Shown here: in pieces, positions 5,001 to 7,245 of the stretch
Position numbering within the stretch: the stretch's first letter is position 1
Layout of the letters: each line of letters starts with the position of its first letter
Assembly (NCBI GenBank): GCA_900770395.1
Contig: CAAGKM010000021.1
Coordinates: 1-7,245 of the forward strand
DNA length: 7,245 nt
Direction: 5' to 3'
Source: an uncultured Prevotella sp.
Lineage (GTDB): Bacteria > Bacteroidota > Bacteroidia > Bacteroidales > Bacteroidaceae
The notes under the pieces: model-generated
Databases searched by the model: none
What the model was told of the DNA's origin: nothing
Seen by the model: only the letters and a program-made list of their open reading frames with translations
Program-made: the position numbers and the translations under genes

Positions 5001-6613
5001 GCATCATTTGTCAAACCCGCGCCGATGGTGATGTTCTGTTCAGGGAACAGGTGCACATTGTTCTTTGTGCCGCCGGTATATTTTCCGGTTTCGTCGTTCA
5101 GTGTGCCGCCCTTGCAGTTGCCAGTGATGTTCACCGTGCCGTTGAAGGTAAAGGTTGCATCGGTTGCCCCACACACGCCGCCGCCGTTTCGGGTAGCATT
5201 GTTGCCGGAGATGGTGCCGTCTTTCATGTTGAAGGTAACATTGGAGACCACACACACGCCGCCGCCGGAGCCAGCATTGTTGCCGGTGATGGTGCCGTTC
5301 TCCATGGTAAATGTTGTATTATCTCCCATATACACGCCGCCGCCATAGGTGGCATTGTTCTTGGTGATGGTGCCGCCGCTCATGGTGAATGTGCTGCTCC
5401 TCGTATCGCTGGACACATACACACCGCCGCCGTTAGTAGCCGTGTTTTTGGAGATGGTGCCGTCGTTCATGGTGAACGTGCCGCCGTAGCACACACGCAC
5501 GCCGCCGCCGTTGCTGACGGCCTTGTTGCCGGAGATGGTGCCGCCGTTCATTGTAAAGGTGGAGCTGGACCCAACACTCACACCGCCGCCACCGTGCGTC
5601 TCTGTGCCGTCCGCCGTGTTGCCGGAGATGGTGCCGCCGTACATATTGAATGTGCCGCTCACACCCACGCCGCCGCCGCTGCTCGATATGTTGTCGGTGA
5701 TCTTGCCGCCGTACATATTGAATATGCCGCCTTCGCCGACATACACGCCGCCGCCGGCTACAGCTTTTCCGCTCTGATTGTTGCCGGTGATGCTGCCGCC
5801 GTACATATTGAATGTGCCGCTCACAACCACACCGGAGAAGTAGTGCGTTTTATTGGTCTCGACATTAAAGCCGTGGGTGATCTTACCCTCTTTTCCCGCC
5901 GGTTCGCAGTCGGTCAGGGTAAAGGTCCTGTCGGACTTCACGATGATGGTGTCAACATTAGCATTCGCCGTGATGCTGTAGCCGTTCAGGCACAGCACCA
6001 CGCCGTCTGTGGGCGTCCATGCTGTGGTAAGCGTCACATTGCCGGTCAGGTAGTAGTTGCCCGCCTTGGTGATTTTATTCAAACTGTCAACGCCCGTCCA
6101 TGTCTCTCCGCTTGAGAGCGCATGGCTGGAATCTTCGCAGTTCACGTCGCCGCAGATGGGGTGATCGGGATGCCCTGTCTCCTCCGCCAGCGTCTCAGTC
6201 TGGCTGAACCAGTCGGACAGCGCCGCCAGCTTCTCCGTGTTTTTCAGTTGTGCCTGCTGTTCCTCGGTCAGGGTGTCATAATAGGCGTCGCAGGCGGCCT
6301 GAAACGCCTCGTGGACCGCATCCCGCGCCGCATCGTCCATGCCGTCCAGTTCCGCCGCGTCAGGCAGAGCATCGATCATCGCCTGCACGTTGGCCACGGC
6401 CTCGTCCTGCTTTACAGCCGGGGTCTCCTGCTGTTCTTCCTGTTCCGCAGGCTGATTTTCCTGCTTTGCTTCCCCGTTTGCCGGGTCTGCCGCTTCCTCC
6501 ACGGCCGGGGGCGTCTGCGCTGCAAAATCTACTGTCTCTGCCAGTGCCGCTGTGGGCATCATTGCCAGGCACAGAGCCAGCACAAGAAACAGGCTTGTAA
6601 TTCGTTTTCTCAT
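2027..6613 (-). CDS. Giant secreted multidomain surface protein (parallel beta-helix repeats, MBG/YDG/BIG2-like and FN3-like modules)
   Basis: The 1528-residue product starts at the ATG at 6613: AAGGAGGA lies 7 bases upstream and a clear signal peptide follows (MRKR, hydrophobic core, cleavage after ALA at residue 25). Domains in order: acidic Gln/Glu-rich segment (26-70); helical segment (70-150); HPICGDVNC motif (about 152); nine beta-helix repeats with GGGV and TISGN motifs (258-503); a segment with HNWTY and two CxxxC-like cysteines (597-625) followed by Ig-like modules (to about 890); YDG-type module beginning KDYDGSTSF (895-970); further Ig-like modules (975-1150); BIG2-like (1154-1240); MBG-like (1240-1330); SSGGGS linker (about 1330); a small beta module; a Pro/Thr linker; and a C-terminal FN3-like domain (1420-1528). 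Such proteins are exported and thought to be adhesins or surface scaffolds; no catalytic residues are recognised. No LPXTG, SLH or other anchor is seen. GC content is far above the flanks, and it drops after about 2610. Confidence 0.96.
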   Translation of the reverse strand: MRKRITSLFLVLALCLAMMPTAALAETVDFAAQTPPAVEEAADPANGEAKQENQPAEQEEQQETPAVKQDEAVANVQAMIDALPDAAELDGMDDAARDAVHEAFQAACDAYYDTLTEEQQAQLKNTEKLAALSDWFSQTETLAEETGHPDHPICGDVNCEDSSHALSSGETWTGVDSLNKITKAGNYYLTGNVTLTTAWTPTDGVVLCLNGYSITANANVDTIIVKSDRTFTLTDCEPAGKEGKITHGFNVETNKTHYFSGVVVSGTFNMYGGSITGNNQSGKAVAGGGVYVGEGGIFNMYGGKITDNISSSGGGVGVSGTFNMYGGTISGNTADGTETHGGGGVSVGSSSTFTMNGGTISGNKAVSNGGGVRVCYGGTFTMNDGTISKNTATNGGGVYVSSDTRSSTFTMSGGTITKNNATYGGGVYMGDNTTFTMENGTITGNNAGSGGGVCVVSNVTFNMKDGTISGNNATRNGGGVCGATDATFTFNGTVNITGNCKGGTLNDETGKYTGGTKNNVHLFPEQNITIGAGLTNDARIGITTTDKPMENFQAQFATDATNTALNYAAIFIPDEADQGYVVIKGEDNKLYLSAHQHNWTYKLKEGTKDTIIATCDAADCTDKNGGSVTIKALDLVSLDYDGKPKAATLTGNDWQGLAVAQIAITYKNKDADTTLGTAPTDAGKYEASITLGEGNNAVTASVEYTISQVFLQYTIPDDVTAVYGDTLAKVTLPTDEWTWENPEQSVGNVGEHTFNATYTPKDPNYKKVSGIDVPVTVNRAPITISITGMPEGPIAYGDTFVLTITQTGDSNAVPKNWTKFSHDRHLKYLKDASHPEEGKFKFQAIGVCSGNGCSRDFTVEFESETHKGSRTVGTPTITKKTLTKDDLHFGGLPTFFTKDYDGSTSFTKASVEINSSAKVDASDALPEVKGSYAYNSANVKEASKVTFTSEKTESEKYILPAGLTVEHVATITKANQAELTVTSDAATYGEDLTLTVSGGAGDGAVSYTVKNGTGEATIVDGSKLHPTKAGTVFVTATKAGDNNYEDVTSAEKEITIAKASYGDKEIPVSAKIGSIKTVDLTTGIVPGGSLSWSAKHDDFSVVENPSLNDSTFSFTVRNSEGVVGKIAQVSYTVSSGNYADYVLTITIKATDKDKQTGFKFENGNVTKTYGDAGFTFAATGAAKGSTVTYESSDKTVATVDANGKVTILKAGSTNITATAAETADYEQATATYTLTVEKKTVIVKAKDQTAYVGDKAPALGEDSYTVSGLVGEEKLTTLPTVKYVDADGNEIAPDMTKTGEVKIRVGDAAASGNYTICYEDGKLTITTRPSSGGGSFRPNQKPTIQGSEGAKTALSADGTKLTITVEDGYEITDVLVNGVSKGAVAEITGLKTGDKVEVKTAKKTEPTKPTNPTKPSADKKAKLVKGVQNTTIVVKTKLTKDGKILLTWKKSKGYKVDKFEIYRSVKKNSGYGKKPFFTTKGGSRSQYYLNTKKLKAGRTYYYKVRGVRIIDGKKYYTHWSNKVWRSVK
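5105..5838 (-). repeat. Nine-copy parallel beta-helix repeat array within the giant gene
   Basis: Eight GGG-V motifs (plus-strand marker ccgccgcc beginning near 5175, 5256, 5335, 5423, 5499, 5582, 5667 and 5745) are spaced 76-88 bases apart, on average about 81 bases or 27 codons; a first copy lacking GGG makes nine. The core of each unit is TF-M-GGTISGN followed by GGGV-V. Each unit would form one coil of a right-handed beta-helix. The GGG-x and x-x-x-N pattern resembles chlamydial Pmp repeats. Unit lengths differ only by whole codons in the loops. Confidence 0.85.
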
Positions 6614-6620
6614 GTTTATG

Positions 6621-6628
6621 TCCTCCTT
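6621..6628 (-). promoter_or_regulatory. Strong Shine-Dalgarno fixing the start of the giant gene
   Basis: AAGGAGGA lies 7 bases before the ATG at 6613. The longer in-frame start at 6697 has no such site and would bury the signal peptide behind 28 residues. Confidence 0.85.
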
Positions 6629-6650
6629 GTATCCATTTTTCAGACTTCTG

Positions 6651-6670
6651 GCACATCTGGTCTGATGTGC
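6651..6670 (-). promoter_or_regulatory. Leader stem-loop upstream of the giant gene
   Basis: GCACATC and GATGTGC form a perfect 7-bp inverted repeat with a 6-base loop, inside the predicted 5' untranslated leader and 22 bases before the Shine-Dalgarno. It has no T run after it, so it is not a terminator; it could stabilise the mRNA or be a protein-binding site. Confidence 0.5.
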
Positions 6671-6685
6671 ATTTACTTTGGGAAT

Positions 6686-6694
6686 ATAGTACCA
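6686..6694 (-). promoter_or_regulatory. Predicted extended -10 promoter of the giant gene
   Basis: TGGTACTAT on the minus strand fits the extended -10 pattern TGnTATAAT, with TACTAT at 6691-6686. No good -35 is found at the usual distance, which extended -10 promoters tolerate. Transcription would start near 6679, giving a leader of about 65 bases. Confidence 0.4.
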
Positions 6695-6712
6695 CATTTC
6701 AAAAAAGATCTG

Positions 6713-6734
6713 CTGTTAATTGCGCGAATTACAG
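6713..6734. promoter_or_regulatory. Imperfect palindrome, possible regulator-binding site
   Basis: The arms CTGTTAATT and AATTACAG are complementary over 8 bases apart from one unpaired T and flank GCGCG. The site lies about 20 bases upstream of the predicted -10, where an activator or repressor might bind. No regulator gene is seen in the window. Confidence 0.3.
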
Positions 6735-6787
6735 TTATTTCGACATGAACGATTTTAAAATGCCGTCATTTGCGGTTTATCGTTATG

Positions 6788-6831
6788 AAAAAAAGGGGCA
6801 CACTAGAAATATTATAATTCTAGTGTGCTCC
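6788..6831 (-). terminator. Rho-independent terminator after the YdcF-like gene
   Basis: On the minus strand GGAGCACACTAGAA pairs with TTCTAGTGTGCCCC (14 positions, one mismatch) and is followed by seven T residues (6794-6788). The reverse orientation has a full stem with one G-T wobble but a poor T run, so any action on the plus strand would be weak. About 65 bases separate it from the stop at 6896. Confidence 0.85.
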
Positions 6832-6895
6832 TTTCGCTCTGATTTTTCGATCCTTTTTCCAACTATTCTTCAATTGTAACAAACGGAAATTCTAT

Positions 6896-7245
6896 TTAAA
6901 AAACCAAAAACTTGATCTCTGCAAAAAACTCCCGCAACATATTATTTGGCAAATACAATGGTGAAGATCCCGCTGCGATTCCGCATGCATCTGTCAATCC
7001 ATATTTCTTTGCAATCTGTTTTGCACGGAACACATGAAAATCATTTGTTACGATTCCGACCGAAGTTCCTTCTTCCATCAGTTTCTGACTGTTTGTAACA
7101 TTCTGTTCTGTTGTCAGTGACTGATCTTCCAGACGGATACGATTCTCGTCAATTCCCTGTATTTTTAAATATTGTGCCATGCCCTCGGCTTCCGACCATG
7201 GTTCGTTCTTTCCCTGTCCTCCGGAAACAATGCCGATCGTATCAG
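6896..7245 (-). CDS. YdcF/DUF218 family protein, C-terminal part (5' end outside window)
   Basis: The frame is open to the window edge and begins with DTIGIVSGGQGKNEPWSEAE, continuing to MAQYLKIQGIDENRIRLED, VGIVTNDFHVFRAKQIAKKY and a C-terminal FFAEIKFLVF. The SGGQG-x-x-E loop, the LED-x-S-x-T-T-x-x-N segment and the TNDFHVFRA motif are the conserved signature of DUF218 (SanA/YdcF-like) proteins, a Rossmann-like fold linked to envelope functions. In Gram-positives the N-terminal part often carries membrane helices. About 115 residues are visible, with no lesion. An internal ATG at 7180 is not the start, because the conserved SGGQG loop lies upstream of it. The promoter is out of view and its terminator is the stem-loop at 6788-6831. 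It is AT-richer than the giant gene and looks resident. Confidence 0.92.
   Translation of the reverse strand, partial: DTIGIVSGGQGKNEPWSEAEGMAQYLKIQGIDENRIRLEDQSLTTEQNVTNSQKLMEEGTSVGIVTNDFHVFRAKQIAKKYGLTDACGIAAGSSPLYLPNNMLREFFAEIKFLVF

Noticed and set aside
4729..5348. Several short frames on both strands inside the giant gene (4729-4914, 4983-5348, 5040-5255, 5511-5777)
   Set aside because: They are alternative readings of repetitive GC-rich coding DNA with biased, low-complexity products.
5105..5838. Regularly spaced repeats resembling a CRISPR array
   Set aside because: The period follows codons of the beta-helix repeat, the spacer parts are related to one another, and no short palindromic repeat or cas gene is present.
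2060..6115. A 1351-codon open frame on the plus strand opposite the giant gene
   Set aside because: It is antisense to a gene with a clear signal peptide, ribosome binding site and known domains. GC-rich sense codons rarely give antisense stops, and the antisense product is low-complexity with no recognisable domain and no ribosome binding site that I can see.
6614..6697. Longer start for the giant protein at 6697
   Set aside because: It would place 28 residues before a perfect signal peptide, lacks a ribosome binding site and overlaps the predicted promoter.
6122..6748. Arginine- and cysteine-rich frames opposite or overlapping the 5' end of the giant gene (6122-6748, 6250-6600, 6360-6695)
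   Set aside because: They are shadows of the signal peptide and acidic segment, with no domain signature.
6667..6879. 70-codon plus-strand frame upstream of the giant gene
   Set aside because: It crosses a terminator hairpin and the promoter region, has no ribosome binding site that I can see and no recognisable similarity.
1..7245. tRNA, rRNA, riboswitch or phage attachment sites
   Set aside because: No cloverleaf, ribosomal or recognisable riboswitch sequence was seen by eye in the intergenic stretches; a covariance-model search would be the decisive test.

Overview
The window looks like an accessory region from a gut-type anaerobic Clostridia genome (Lachnospiraceae or Oscillospiraceae-like). 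The basis is gene content: an IS200/IS605 end, a Phd/RelE toxin-antitoxin pair, a BspA-type leucine-rich-repeat tail, and a giant secreted protein built from a parallel beta-helix array plus MBG/YDG/BIG2-like and fibronectin-III-like modules. That architecture is typical of human-gut Firmicutes. Assignment to a species is not possible from sequence alone. Every recognisable gene lies on the minus strand, so transcription runs from high to low coordinates.

Layout from high to low coordinates. At 7245-6896 is the C-terminal part of a YdcF/DUF218 envelope protein, cut by the window edge and followed by a strong stem-loop terminator (6788-6831). At 6614-6787 is a regulatory stretch with an imperfect palindrome, an extended -10 promoter, a leader hairpin and a strong Shine-Dalgarno sequence. 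At 6613-2027 is a single 1528-residue secreted protein. Eight nucleotides after its stop begins a 191-codon frame (2018-1443). It encodes a BspA-like LRR tail with no signal peptide, and its first ~25 codons read a scrap of a helix-turn-helix gene in the wrong frame. Two tandem terminators follow (1402-1436 and 1367-1396). At 1315-654 is an autonomous antitoxin-toxin operon with its own promoter, probable operator and terminator. At 584-300 is the C-terminal remnant of an ATPase of the DUF234 type, with its terminator at 260-285. At 247-1 is the left end of an IS200/IS605 element with a truncated tnpA.

Base composition is strongly mosaic. Counted 60-base blocks give 36/60 G+C at 6121-6180 and 39/60 at 2641-2700 inside the big gene. 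They give 24/60 at 2461-2520 in its C-terminal part, 15/60 at 1681-1740 in the LRR tail and 22/60 at 6721-6780 upstream. The body of the big gene and the HTH scrap therefore look foreign relative to their flanks. The junction with the AT-rich LRR tail falls in a short sequence that fits both partners.

Functionally, the intact genes are the giant secreted protein (probable adhesin or surface-exposed beta-helix protein, no recognisable anchor), the toxin-antitoxin pair and, as far as visible, the YdcF-like gene. The rest is debris from insertion and recombination. I see no clear previously undescribed system. The most informative oddities are the chimeric junction at about 1930-1950, the compositional breaks, and a LexA-box-like palindrome over the -35 of the IS200 remnant.
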